Assembly (NCBI GenBank): GCA_013821525.1
Contig: JACDGR010000023.1
Span: 1 to 17,166, forward strand
Source of the DNA: Actinomycetota bacterium
GTDB lineage: Bacteria > Actinomycetota > Thermoleophilia > Gaiellales > Gaiellaceae
Reading direction: 5' to 3'
Length of the DNA stretch: 17,166 nt
Shown: positions 1-7,772 of the stretch, piece by piece
Numbering within the stretch: position 1 is the stretch's first letter
Layout of the letters: every line of letters starts with the position of its first letter
Translations under genes and position numbers: made by a program
The notes under the pieces: model-generated
Seen by the model: only the letters and a program-made list of their open reading frames with translations
Database searches by the model: none
Told to the model about the DNA's origin: nothing

Positions 1-83
1 GGCAGAAGATCGAGCCCGACCCGGCACGCCCGAAGCTCTTGATCACCGAGCCCGGCGCCGGATACCGCCTCGTCGCGCCCTGA
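1..83 (+). CDS. kdpE: KdpE-like response regulator, C-terminal end (partial)
   Basis: Only the last 26 codons are present, read in frame from base 3 to the TGA at 81-83. They encode QKIEPDPARPKLLITEPGAG followed by YRLVAP. This matches the end of the winged-helix DNA-binding domain of OmpR-family regulators, where the Tyr-Arg pair lies in the final beta hairpin. The Glu-(Pro)-Asp-Pro-Ala-Arg-Pro stretch before the hairpin is typical of KdpE, which responds to the KdpD kinase and activates the Kdp high-affinity potassium ATPase. The nearby KimA-like permease and TrkA proteins support a potassium role. The receiver domain lies outside the window, so the OmpR-family call is firm and the KdpE call is probable. 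Confidence 0.75.
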   Translation, partial: QKIEPDPARPKLLITEPGAGYRLVAP

Positions 84-138
84 GACCATCTTGAGGTGAC
101 AGGGCTCGATCCTGAGCCGCCGTTGAGCATAAGGCTCC

Positions 139-144
139 TACCGT
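139..144 (+). promoter_or_regulatory. -10 element (TACCGT) of a leaderless promoter
   Basis: TACCGT fits the actinobacterial TANNNT -10 consensus and ends 7 nt before the GTG at 152, so transcription would begin at or next to the start codon. No Shine-Dalgarno is visible and no -35 element is obvious at normal spacing. A weak 5-bp hairpin (GGCTC/GAGCC, 103-118) lies just upstream, after the preceding stop codon. Confidence 0.5.
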
Positions 145-151
145 TCTGGGC

Positions 152-595
152 GTGCAGATCTCCTCGAATCCGTTGCGCGACTGGACGGCACGGAGGTCGC
201 TTCGCGCACTTCGCCGCGACGCGGATGCAGAGCTGATCGCCGCGCGCATCCCGACGCCGCGGCTTGCGTGGCGGACGGCGGAGCTCGTTGCCGACAGCAA
301 TCGGCTCCGGCTCGGGACCGAGGTTGCTGATGTTGTTCACGCCTCGAGCGGACGCTTGCTTCCGGGCGCTTCGCCGCTCAACCGGGTCGCGGTGCGCGCC
401 GACCGCGCGTGCCTGCTCGAGTTGGCGAGCCGTCTCTGCGCACTCGATCGCCCGGTTCAGCCGCGCGGGATTCTCCTGGTGGAGCGGCTGCTGCAGGACC
501 CGCGCAGCCCTCTCTACGCGCCCGGCGGCCTCGCCCGCGACGTGCAACTTGCGCTCACTGCATTGGAAAGGGTGAACCATGTCGCAAACAGTTGA
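152..595 (+). CDS. Hypothetical protein, 147 aa
   Basis: I do not recognise this protein. It starts at a GTG 7 nt after a TACCGT -10 element and has no ribosome binding site, as in other transcription-unit starts here. It is Arg/Ala/Leu-rich, with no signal peptide, membrane segment or catalytic motif that I can name, and looks cytosolic and mainly helical. Its last 17 nt overlap the start of the KimA-like permease at 579, which suggests translational coupling and a role linked to potassium transport. The GC-rich frame has competing readings. The promoter and the overlap are the main reasons to accept it. Confidence 0.6.
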   Translation: MQISSNPLRDWTARRSLRALRRDADAELIAARIPTPRLAWRTAELVADSNRLRLGTEVADVVHASSGRLLPGASPLNRVAVRADRACLLELASRLCALDRPVQPRGILLVERLLQDPRSPLYAPGGLARDVQLALTALERVNHVANS

Positions 596-2859
596 ACGTC
601 CGGCCGCGCGCGGTAATCGCGTCAAGCGGCTCGTCGTTGGCCGCGCGATGGCGTCGGGTGAGCTCGACGAGACTCTCCTCTCGAAGTCCCTCGCGTTGCC
701 AATCTTCGCTTCCGACCCGCTGTCGTCGGTTGCCTACGCCACGGAGGCCGCGCTCGTCGTCCTCTTGGCGGCCTCGGCGAGCTCTGCGCACTTCGTCCTG
801 CCGGTATCGATCGGGATCGCGGCGCTGCTCGCGATCGTCGTTCTCTCCTACCGCCAGACGGTACTCACCTACGAGAGCTCGGGTGGCGCGTACGTCGTCG
901 CGCGCGAGAATCTCGGCCGCCTGCCGAGCCTGGTCGCAGGAGCGGCGCTGCTCACGGACTACGTGTTGACCGTCGCCGTGTCCGTCGCGGCGGGCGTACT
1001 GGCGCTGACCTCGGCGGCAACCGGTCTCCAAGGGCACGAGCTCGGCCTCTCTCTGGCGTGCGTCGCAGTGATCGCGGTCGCGAACCTGCGGGGCGTCCGC
1101 GAGGCCGGGCTGCTCTTCGCATTTCCGACCTATGCGTTCGTGATGTCGATCTTCCTCGTGATCGGGGTTGGCTTTACCCGCTGCGCCACCGGCAGTTGCC
1201 CGACCGCCGTCACCACGCATCCAATGAGTGCGGGGACTGGCGGGGTGACCCTCTTTCTCCTGCTGCGTGCGTTCGCGTCGGGCTCGACGGCACTGACGGG
1301 TGTCGAGGCGATCGCGAACGGCGTCAACGCGTTTCGCCGCCCCCATGGCCGCAACGCGGCGACCACGCTCGCAGTCCTGGGGACGATTGCCGTGATCATG
1401 TTCCTGGGAGTCTCCTGGCTCGCAGTGAAGATGCACGCCCATCCGAACGTCGGTGGCTCGCCTTCTGTCCTGTCGGAGATCGCGCGCGGCGTGTTCCCCG
1501 CGGGCTCGTGGAGCGGCTTCCTGTTCTGGGTCGTCCAGATCCTGACCCTCGGAGTGCTCGTGCTGGCGGCGAACACGTCGTACCAGGGCTTTCCACGCCT
1601 CGCCGCCCTCCTTGCGCGCGACCGTTTCTTTCCGCGGCAGTTCACGAACCTTGGCGACCGGCTCGTCTTCTCGAACGGCATCGTCGTCCTCACCGTGATC
1701 GCGTGCCTGCTGCTCTGGGTCTACAACGCGAGTGTCGACTCCTTGATTCACCTCTACGTGATCGGCGTCTTCACCGCCTTCACGATCTCGCAGACGGGGA
1801 TGGTTCGTCTCTGGTTTCGCACCAGGGTGCCGCGCTGGCGCCGGCGCGCGCTGCTGAACGCGACCGGGGCAGCGACGACCGGGATGGTGACGCTGATCGT
1901 GATCTGGACGAAGTTTGCCGAGGGCGCGTGGCTCGTCACGGTTGCGATCCCACTGCTCGTCGCGGCGTTCTACGGCGTCAACCGCCACTACCGCCGGTTC
2001 GCGCGTCGGCTAAAGGCGGGGACCGCTGCCGTCCAGGCGGCGGGAGAGCCGTCGAACGACGTGATGCTGTGGGTCGAGTCGAATCGACGGCGCGACCGAG
2101 AGTGCGCTCTGGTACACGCGGCAGATCGCGGCGCGCAGCGTCTCGGCCGTGTGTGCGCCGGGGCGGCACACCGACCGCGGCATCCGGCCGCGCTGGTTCG
2201 ACCTGACCGGCGGGAAGCCGGCTCTGGAGGTGCTGCCGACGGAAGACGGGCGCTCGCACGCGGTCCTCGAGCGGCTCTGGCGGATGCCGAAGGGCGAGGG
2301 TCGTTTCGTGACCGTGGTCGTACCGGAAGAGTTCAGACGCCCGTCGCTCTTGGACGCGGTCAATCGCACCTCGTTTCGCCTGAAGCTCAAGCTGCACACG
2401 GAGCCTGGCGTCGTCGTCGCCGATGTCCCACACGTCGCCGCTGCGGGGGAGCAGGCGCCGACGCGGCTCGTCTGCCGGGTGCTCGTCGCGAATGTCCACG
2501 CGGGCTCGCTTCGCGCGGTCAACTACGCGCGCAGCCTCCACATCGAAGATGCGCGCGCCGTGTCGTTCGCGTTCGACGACGAAGAGGCACGCGCACTGAC
2601 CCGGGCGTGGGAGCGCCAGGGAGCACCACTGCCGCTCGACCTCAGCGACGCTCCGTATCGCGACATCGGCACGCCGATCCTCGCCTACCTCCGGGAGCTG
2701 ACGGCCGATCCGGATGTCGTCGTGAACGTCGTCATGCCGGAGATCGTCGTGCGTGGCTGGCGGCGCTCGCTCCACAACCAGCGCGCCCTCTACATCAAGC
2801 GTCTGCTCCTCTTCGAGCCCCGGGTGATCCTGACGAGCGTTCCGTACCAACTGTTTTAG
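579..2859 (+). CDS. KimA/YdaO-type APC potassium permease, frameshifted by one extra base
   Basis: The N-terminal ~490 residues form a multi-pass APC-superfamily permease. SDPLSSVAYATE (D46 to E56) is the hallmark of the KimA/YdaO family, potassium importers controlled by c-di-AMP in Firmicutes. A GFPRLAALLARDRFFPRQF segment further on is also family-typical. At codon 502 (bases 2082-2083) the frame breaks. Read literally, translation continues as Arg-rich sequence to a stop at 2873. Removing one A from TCGAATCGA restores a cytosolic domain (I-D-G-A-T-E-S-A-L-W-Y onward) ending at 2859, for 759 aa in total. That domain is clearly homologous to the next gene. The ATG overlaps the preceding gene by 17 nt and has a GAAAGGG ribosome site. 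The cause may be a real mutation or a sequence error. The potassium substrate is inferred from family. Confidence 0.85.
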
Positions 2860-2870
2860 ACCTCGGTCGC

Positions 2871-2876
2871 TAACGT
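2871..2876 (+). promoter_or_regulatory. -10 element (TAACGT) of a leaderless promoter
   Basis: TAACGT ends exactly 7 nt before the ATG at 2884. The intervening bases are C-rich with no Shine-Dalgarno. This suggests the stand-alone KimA-type domain has its own transcript, although it lies only 24 nt after the permease stop. Confidence 0.5.
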
Positions 2877-2883
2877 CCCCCGG

Positions 2884-3666
2884 ATGGGGAACAGGGTCCT
2901 CGTCTACGCCGAAGCGGTCGACGTCGCCGCCGAGGGAGCGGTCTGGTATGCGCGCACGGTCGGCGGCGGCACCTTCTCGGCGCTGCACGTGCCCGGTAAG
3001 AACACCGATTCCGGCATCCACGCGCGATGGTTCGACCTGACGGGGGGCGAGCCGCGCCTCGATGTCTTGCCCGCCGGGGCCGACGCGACGGCCGCTGTCC
3101 TGGCTGCGGTCGCGAAGCTGCGTCGCGGTGACGACGTCGTGACGGTGGTGCTGCCCGAGCAGTTCGAGAAGCGGTCGCTGATGGCTGCGGCGCAGCGCGC
3201 GCAGTTCCGGCTGAAGCTCCGGCTGCTCGTCGAGCCCGGAGTCGTCGTCGCCGATGTGCCCACCGTCAGCTCCGAGCACAGGCCGGAGGGCCGGCTCCCT
3301 GACCGGCTCGCCGTTCGGGTGATCGCGGGTCAGCTCGACGATGCGACCCGCCGAGCGGTCGCCTACGCCAAAGACCTCGGCGTCGACGACGTCCGGGCCG
3401 TGCAGTTCGGTGAGCGGGACTGGGACGCGGAGGATCTCAACCTACCGGTTGACAGCGAGCCGAAACCGGGCCGCCTCGGCGACGCGATGCTGGCCTACGC
3501 GCGCCGGCTGACCGAGGATCCGACGGTGATCGTCAACGTCGTCCTGCCGGAGCGGATCGACGAGAGCCTCCGCTGGCTCCGCGGCCGGCGGGCTCTTGCG
3601 ATCAAGCGCTGCCTCCTGTTCGAGCCGCACGTGATCCTCTCGAGCGTTCCCTTCCGAGCAGGCTAG
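2884..3666 (+). CDS. Stand-alone KimA-type cytosolic domain protein
   Basis: This 260-aa soluble protein is a paralogue of the C-terminal domain of the preceding permease. Both contain RWFDLTGG, a VTVV(L/V)PE(E/Q)F motif, an FRLKL strand, EPGVVVADVP, and a matching end (IKR-LLFEP-VIL-SVP). It has no membrane segments. The fold seems to hold two similar alpha/beta halves, each with a D(P/A)-V-VNVV-PE type strand, somewhat like USP domains, but I cannot confirm that. It probably arose by duplication of the permease's regulatory domain. It may form mixed dimers with a permease or act as a separate ligand sensor. No catalytic site is apparent. Confidence 0.8.
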   Translation: MGNRVLVYAEAVDVAAEGAVWYARTVGGGTFSALHVPGKNTDSGIHARWFDLTGGEPRLDVLPAGADATAAVLAAVAKLRRGDDVVTVVLPEQFEKRSLMAAAQRAQFRLKLRLLVEPGVVVADVPTVSSEHRPEGRLPDRLAVRVIAGQLDDATRRAVAYAKDLGVDDVRAVQFGERDWDAEDLNLPVDSEPKPGRLGDAMLAYARRLTEDPTVIVNVVLPERIDESLRWLRGRRALAIKRCLLFEPHVILSSVPFRAG

Positions 3667-3686
3667 CTCAGCCCCGCGGCGGTAAC

Positions 3687-3692
3687 TAGCAT
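3687..3692 (+). promoter_or_regulatory. -10 element (TAGCAT) of a leaderless promoter
   Basis: TAGCAT ends 7 nt before the GTG at 3700, with no Shine-Dalgarno between. An overlapping TAACTA at 3683-3688 is an alternative, but it would put the start point before the start codon. Confidence 0.5.
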
Positions 3693-3699
3693 CCGGCCG

Positions 3700-5577
3700 G
3701 TGCCACGCCGGCGACAGAGTCACGGCCTCGAACGCGTCCTCGGTGCGCCCGCGCTCTTTGCAACCGCCTACGGCAACGTCGGCTCGTCGATCTATTACGC
3801 GCTCGGCCTGACGGCCGGGATCGCGCTCGGCCTGACGCCGATCGTCTTCATCATCAGCGGGATCATCTTCGCGGCGACCGCCGCGACCTACGCCGAAGGC
3901 ACGGTTCGCTACCCCGAAGCAGGGGGGTCGGCGAGCTTCGCCCGGCACGCGTTCAACGAGGTCGTCTCCTTCGGGGCGGCCTGGGCGCAGATGTTGAACT
4001 ACGTGATCACCGTTGCAATCTCGGTGATCTTCGTTCCCCACTACCTCTCGATCTTCTGGGCGCCACTGAAGACGAATCCGTGGGACATCATCATCGGCAT
4101 CTGCCTGACCTGGCTGCTCGTCGCCGTCAACATCGTCGGCGTCCAGGAGGCGGCGAAGCTGAACATCGTCCTCGCGGTCGTCGACTTCGCGACGCAGCTC
4201 CTGCTCGTCGGGCTCGGGTTCTTTCTGATCTTCAGCCCGAGCGTGCTGCTCGACAACGTGCACTGGGGCGTCGCGCCGACGTGGAGCGCGTTCCTGCTCG
4301 CGATCCCGGTCGCGATGATCGCGTACACCGGGATCGAGACAGTCTCGAACCTCGCCGAGGAGGCGCGCGACCCGGTTCGCTCGATCCCGCGTGCGATCTC
4401 TTGGGTCGCGATCGCTGTGTTCGCGATCTACTTCACGTTGCCCTGGATCGCGATGTCCGCGATGCCGGTACTGCACGAGCACGGTAAGTACGTGACGCAG
4501 CTCGGCCAGGATCCGCCGCACGGCTTCAAGAACGACCCGGTGCTCGGGCTCGTCGAGAACCTCGGGTTGCACGGCATCGTGCTGCAGTCGATCAAGGTGT
4601 ACGTCGGGATCCTCGCTGCGACGATCCTGTTCATCGCGACGAACGCGGGTGTGATCGGTGCGTCGCGGATCACCTACTCGATGGCGAGCTACCGGCAGCT
4701 GCCGAGCGTCTTCCGCCGTCTGCATCCGAAGCTGAAGACGCCGTGGCTCTCGCTCGTCGTCTTCGCAGGCTTCGGGCCGACTCTCTTTCTGCTCGCGGGC
4801 CAGGTCGACTTCCTCGGCCGCATGTATGCGTTCGGAGCGATGCTCTCCTTCACGATCGCGCATGCGTCCGTGACGGCGCTGCGCGTGCGCAAGGGCCACG
4901 ACGAGCTCGAGTGGCGTGCCTGGCCTAATGTGCGCATCGGAGGATTCAGCTGGCCCGTCTTCGCAATCGTCGGCGGTCTCGGGACGGGTGTCGCCTGGCT
5001 CGTCGTCGTCGTCCAGGACGCTCCGACTCGCTACGCCGGCATGGCCTGGCTCGCGGCAGGCTTCGTCTTCTACGTGCTCTATCGGCGCAGGCTCGGCATC
5101 CCACTCAGCGCGGCCCAACGAGCACCGATTCCGCTCGGGCCCGCGCTCGCGCTCGAGTACCGCTCGATCCTCGTGCCGATCGTCTCCGGCGAGGGCTCGC
5201 GCGAGGCAGTGGAGGTCGCAGCGCGGCTGGCGACCGAGCGTGCGGGGCGGATCGTCCTCCTGCGCGTGATCGTCGTGCCGCTCGAGCTGCCGCTCGACGC
5301 CGACCTACGCGAGGAGCTCGATGAGGCAAACGGCCTCCTCGACGAGGCGCGCGCGATCGCGACCCCGTACGGCGTCCGCAACGTCGAGCGTGTCGTCCGC
5401 GCCCGCAACGCGGGCCGTGCGATTGTCGACGAAGCCGAACGCCGCGGGACGGAGATCATCGTGCTCGGCGCGCCGCGCGGCCGCCATCGGCACATCTTCG
5501 GGCACACGGTCGACTTCGTATTGAAGAACGCCCCGTGCCGCGTGATGGTCGCGGCGGGTAAGACGGTGGCGGTGTGA
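3700..5577 (+). CDS. APC-family permease with C-terminal USP domain
   Basis: This 625-aa membrane protein starts at GTG 3700, fixed by the -10 element 7 nt upstream. Residues ~15-460 form an APC amino-acid/polyamine/cation permease with about 12 hydrophobic segments. It has a Gly-Ser-Ser-Ile-Tyr-Tyr first-helix break and a TGIETVSNLAEEARDP motif typical of the AA_permease_2 group. Residues ~485-620 are a USP-type Rossmann domain beginning YRSILVPIV and ending with a G-A-P-R-G loop and VLKNAPCRVMV, where USPA proteins bind ATP or AMP. The substrate cannot be read from sequence: amino acids are the family default, potassium the contextual alternative. The USP domain probably senses nucleotide state. 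The gene overlaps the next start by 4 nt (GTGA). Confidence 0.9.
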   Translation: MPRRRQSHGLERVLGAPALFATAYGNVGSSIYYALGLTAGIALGLTPIVFIISGIIFAATAATYAEGTVRYPEAGGSASFARHAFNEVVSFGAAWAQMLNYVITVAISVIFVPHYLSIFWAPLKTNPWDIIIGICLTWLLVAVNIVGVQEAAKLNIVLAVVDFATQLLLVGLGFFLIFSPSVLLDNVHWGVAPTWSAFLLAIPVAMIAYTGIETVSNLAEEARDPVRSIPRAISWVAIAVFAIYFTLPWIAMSAMPVLHEHGKYVTQLGQDPPHGFKNDPVLGLVENLGLHGIVLQSIKVYVGILAATILFIATNAGVIGASRITYSMASYRQLPSVFRRLHPKLKTPWLSLVVFAGFGPTLFLLAGQVDFLGRMYAFGAMLSFTIAHASVTALRVRKGHDELEWRAWPNVRIGGFSWPVFAIVGGLGTGVAWLVVVVQDAPTRYAGMAWLAAGFVFYVLYRRRLGIPLSAAQRAPIPLGPALALEYRSILVPIVSGEGSREAVEVAARLATERAGRIVLLRVIVVPLELPLDADLREELDEANGLLDEARAIATPYGVRNVERVVRARNAGRAIVDEAERRGTEIIVLGAPRGRHRHIFGHTVDFVLKNAPCRVMVAAGKTVAV

Positions 5578-5750
5578 GCGTCTACAAGCAGATGGTGACG
5601 CTGATGGCGCTCGCGATGATCGCGCTCGGCGCAGCGATGGTCGTGATCACCCTCACGCACGGGTTCGGGATCGGGATCATTCTGGGCCTGCTCTTCATCG
5701 CGGCCGGCGCGGGGCGCTTGTGGATGGTGCGCCGGAAGGCCGAGCCGTAG
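5574..5750 (+). CDS. Small two-helix membrane protein, 58 aa
   Basis: A GTG start at 5574 overlaps the stop of the preceding permease (GTGA). The TAG stop at 5748-5750 directly abuts the ATG of the next permease. The product has two hydrophobic stretches, about residues 8-26 and 30-48, joined by a short THGFG turn. It has a short VSVYKQ N-terminus and a basic tail (MVRRKAEP), which by the positive-inside rule would place the tail in the cytosol. I recognise no named family. Its position sandwiched with no gap between two paralogous permeases suggests an accessory subunit or assembly factor for one or both, by analogy with membrane microproteins of other transporters. Confidence 0.75.
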   Translation: MSVYKQMVTLMALAMIALGAAMVVITLTHGFGIGIILGLLFIAAGAGRLWMVRRKAEP

Positions 5751-7643
5751 ATGGCACGCAAGCTTCCCGGCCTCAGCCGCGACCTAGACGCCCGCGCGCT
5801 GTTCTCGGTCGCCTACGGCGAGATCGCCTCGTCCATCTATTTCGCCCTTGGCGTCCTCGCAGCGCACGCGCTCGGGTTCACCCCGGTCGTGCTGCTCGTC
5901 GCAGGCGTGCTCTTCCTGATCGTCTCTCTCTCGTATTCGGAAGGAACGGCCGCGTTGCCCGAGACCGGCGGTGCCGCGACTTTCGTGCGACGCGCGTCCA
6001 ACGACCTCTTCGGGTTTCTGACCGGCTGGGCGCTCTTCCTCGACTACCTGATCGTGATCGCGCTCGCGGCGCTCTTCCTGCCGCACTACCTCGCGGGGGC
6101 ATTCCAGGTCAGCGCGCTCGATCGCAACCCGTGGGATGTCGTCGTCGGAGTCGGTGTGATCGCGCTCGTCGCGCTGATCAGGCTCGTGCGGCGGCCGTCG
6201 CTCTACGGGTTGGGGATCGTCATCCCCGCGCTCGATCTGCTGACGCAGCTCGTGCTCGTGGTTCTCGGGTTCGCGCTCGTCGTCTCACCGCATGCGCTGA
6301 CGCATGGGACGTCCCTCGGCGCGCATCCAACCTGGCACGCACTCGCGTTCTCGCTGCCGCTCGCGATGCTCGCGTTTACGGGCCTCGAGACGGTCGCCAA
6401 CCTGGCAGAGGAAGCGCGGCGTCCCGGCGTCGACCTGCCGCGGTCGCTCTTCGGTGGCATCGCGACCGTGATCACGGTCTACGTCGCGATAGCGATCGTC
6501 GCTCTCTCCGCGTTTCCCGGCCCGAAGACGGAGCTCGGCACCCGCTGGATCCGCGCGCCGCTCCTCGGCGTCGCCGACCGGATCCGCGGCGAGTTGCCGT
6601 TCTGGCTGGGTGACAGTCTGCGGTTCTACGTGGGGATCACGGGCGCGCTGATCCTGCTGGCAGCTGTCACCACCTCGATCTCGGGCTTCTCTCGGCTCGC
6701 GTATTCGCTCGGCGAGCACGGGCAGCTGCCGCGCAGCTTCGGGCAGCTGAGCAGGCGCGCGCACGTTTCGCCGCTCGCGATCCTCTCGGCTGCCGTCATC
6801 TCGTCGGGGATCGTGATCGCAACAGCGTTCTTCCGCCACGACGTGCAGTTCCTCGCGAGCCTTTTCTCCTTCGGCGTGCTGCTGGCGTTCACCGCCGCAC
6901 AGCTGGCGGTGATCAAGCTGCGTATCAGCGAGCCCGACCTGCCCCGACCGTACCGCGCGCCGTTCAACATCCACGTGGGTCGGGCAGAGATTCCCGTACC
7001 GGCGATCGTCGGCGCGATCGGCACGTTCACCGTGTGGATCATCGCGCTCGCCACGCATCCAGCGGCGCGCTATGCCGGTCCCGCGTGGCTCGCGTTCGGC
7101 CTCGTGGTCTTCGTGTCGGTGCGCCTCTCTCACGGCGAGGGGCTGCTCGAGCGCGTAACCGCCCCCGACGAGCATCCGGTCGAGGGGATGGTCCAGTTCC
7201 GGCGCATCCTCGTGCCGATGAAGGTCGGGATCATCGGCGAGGAGATGCTCGCTACCGCCGTCAAGCTCGCAAGCGAGCACGGGGCGGAAGTGCAGGCCCT
7301 GCACGTGATCCGTGTCCCGCTCGAGCAGCCGCTCGACGCGCAGATGCTCGATGAGGAAGAGCGCGCTGACGCGTCCCTCGCCGAGGCGAAGCTGCTCGGG
7401 GAAGACCACGAGGTGCTGGTCGAAGGCACGACCGTTCGCGCGCGGGCGATCGGCCAGGCGATCGTCGAACGCGCCTTCGAGGTCGACGCCGACCTGATCG
7501 TCCTCGGCTCCGCGCCTCGCTGGCGCCGTCAAGCGCGGTTCTTCTCGCCGACCGTCGACTACGTCCTGCGCAAGGCGCCGTGCGAAGTGCTGATCGTTGC
7601 ATTCCCTCAGTCCGTCATGGATGAAGAGTTGGCGGCGACCTGA
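5751..7643 (+). CDS. APC-family permease with C-terminal USP domain (paralogue)
   Basis: This 630-aa protein has the same architecture as the permease at 3700. The APC transporter occupies residues ~10-455 and the USP domain ~482-620. Shared landmarks are FSVAYGEIASSIYFALG at the N-terminus and TGLETVANLAEEARRP in the middle. The USP domain starts FRRILVPMK and ends VDYVLRKAPCEVLIV. The glycine loop of the USP domain (GSAPRWRRQARFFSPT) is less glycine-rich than usual, so nucleotide binding is uncertain. The ATG follows the microprotein stop with no spacer, so translation is probably coupled. The TGA stop is also the first three bases of a strong inverted repeat. A tandem duplication with divergence is likely. 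The substrate is unknown. Confidence 0.9.
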   Translation: MARKLPGLSRDLDARALFSVAYGEIASSIYFALGVLAAHALGFTPVVLLVAGVLFLIVSLSYSEGTAALPETGGAATFVRRASNDLFGFLTGWALFLDYLIVIALAALFLPHYLAGAFQVSALDRNPWDVVVGVGVIALVALIRLVRRPSLYGLGIVIPALDLLTQLVLVVLGFALVVSPHALTHGTSLGAHPTWHALAFSLPLAMLAFTGLETVANLAEEARRPGVDLPRSLFGGIATVITVYVAIAIVALSAFPGPKTELGTRWIRAPLLGVADRIRGELPFWLGDSLRFYVGITGALILLAAVTTSISGFSRLAYSLGEHGQLPRSFGQLSRRAHVSPLAILSAAVISSGIVIATAFFRHDVQFLASLFSFGVLLAFTAAQLAVIKLRISEPDLPRPYRAPFNIHVGRAEIPVPAIVGAIGTFTVWIIALATHPAARYAGPAWLAFGLVVFVSVRLSHGEGLLERVTAPDEHPVEGMVQFRRILVPMKVGIIGEEMLATAVKLASEHGAEVQALHVIRVPLEQPLDAQMLDEEERADASLAEAKLLGEDHEVLVEGTTVRARAIGQAIVERAFEVDADLIVLGSAPRWRRQARFFSPTVDYVLRKAPCEVLIVAFPQSVMDEELAAT

Positions 7644-7711
7644 CGCCACTGGCCGGCGGCCGCTCCCGCCGGGCGGAGCCCGGCTCCGCGGCCGCCGGCC
7701 CAGTGGCGTCA
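7641..7711 (+). repeat. 71-nt near-perfect inverted repeat at the end of the permease operon
   Basis: The left arm (7641-7663, beginning TGACGCCACTGG) and right arm (7688-7711, ending CCAGTGGCGTCA) pair over 23 bp with one bulged C. They surround a 24-nt loop that contains a smaller palindrome, GGAGCCCGGCTCC. The first three bases are the stop codon of the upstream permease. Position suggests a transcription terminator or a 3'-end stabiliser. No T-tract follows the right arm, so it is not a classical intrinsic terminator. A dispersed palindromic element (REP-like) is the alternative. Confidence 0.8.
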
Positions 7712-7758
7712 GGCTCGGTTGTCCCGGCGCGAGCAGGCGTCAGTGCAGGTGGTTGGAG

Positions 7759-7764
7759 TACGCT
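7759..7764 (+). promoter_or_regulatory. -10 element (TACGCT) of a leaderless promoter
   Basis: TACGCT ends 8 nt before the GTG at 7773. A GGAG at 7754-7757 is too far upstream to serve as a ribosome site for that codon. The element supports 7773 over an in-frame upstream start at 7719, which would add 18 unconserved-looking residues. Confidence 0.45.
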
Positions 7765-7772
7765 GCGCCGCT

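Noticed and set aside
555..1988. Long minus-strand open frame (477 codons) opposite the KimA-like permease
   Set aside because: Composition is extremely Arg/Asp/His-rich with no recognisable motif. It mirrors the codon pattern of the real plus-strand gene, as expected in GC-rich DNA.
2078..2090. Programmed ribosomal frameshift in the KimA-like gene
   Set aside because: TCGAATCGA is not a known slippery heptamer and I see no stimulatory structure or stop codon at the site. A mutation or a sequence error is simpler.
579..2873. Literal 764-codon reading of the KimA-like gene to the stop at 2873
   Set aside because: After codon 501 the literal frame becomes Arg/Gly-rich nonsense, while the neighbouring frame encodes a conserved domain with a paralogue next door. 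The end at 2859 is the biologically meaningful one.
3442..5118. Long minus-strand open frame (558 codons) opposite the first APC-USP permease
   Set aside because: Same kind of shadow frame: charged low-complexity protein, no domain, crossing a gene boundary on the other strand.
6285..7649. Long minus-strand open frame (454 codons) opposite the second APC-USP permease
   Set aside because: Shadow of a well-supported membrane protein gene; no start signal or family match.
7719..7772. Upstream start for the short TrkA protein
   Set aside because: It would add 18 residues before the first beta strand, and it ignores the -10 element that ends 8 nt before GTG 7773.
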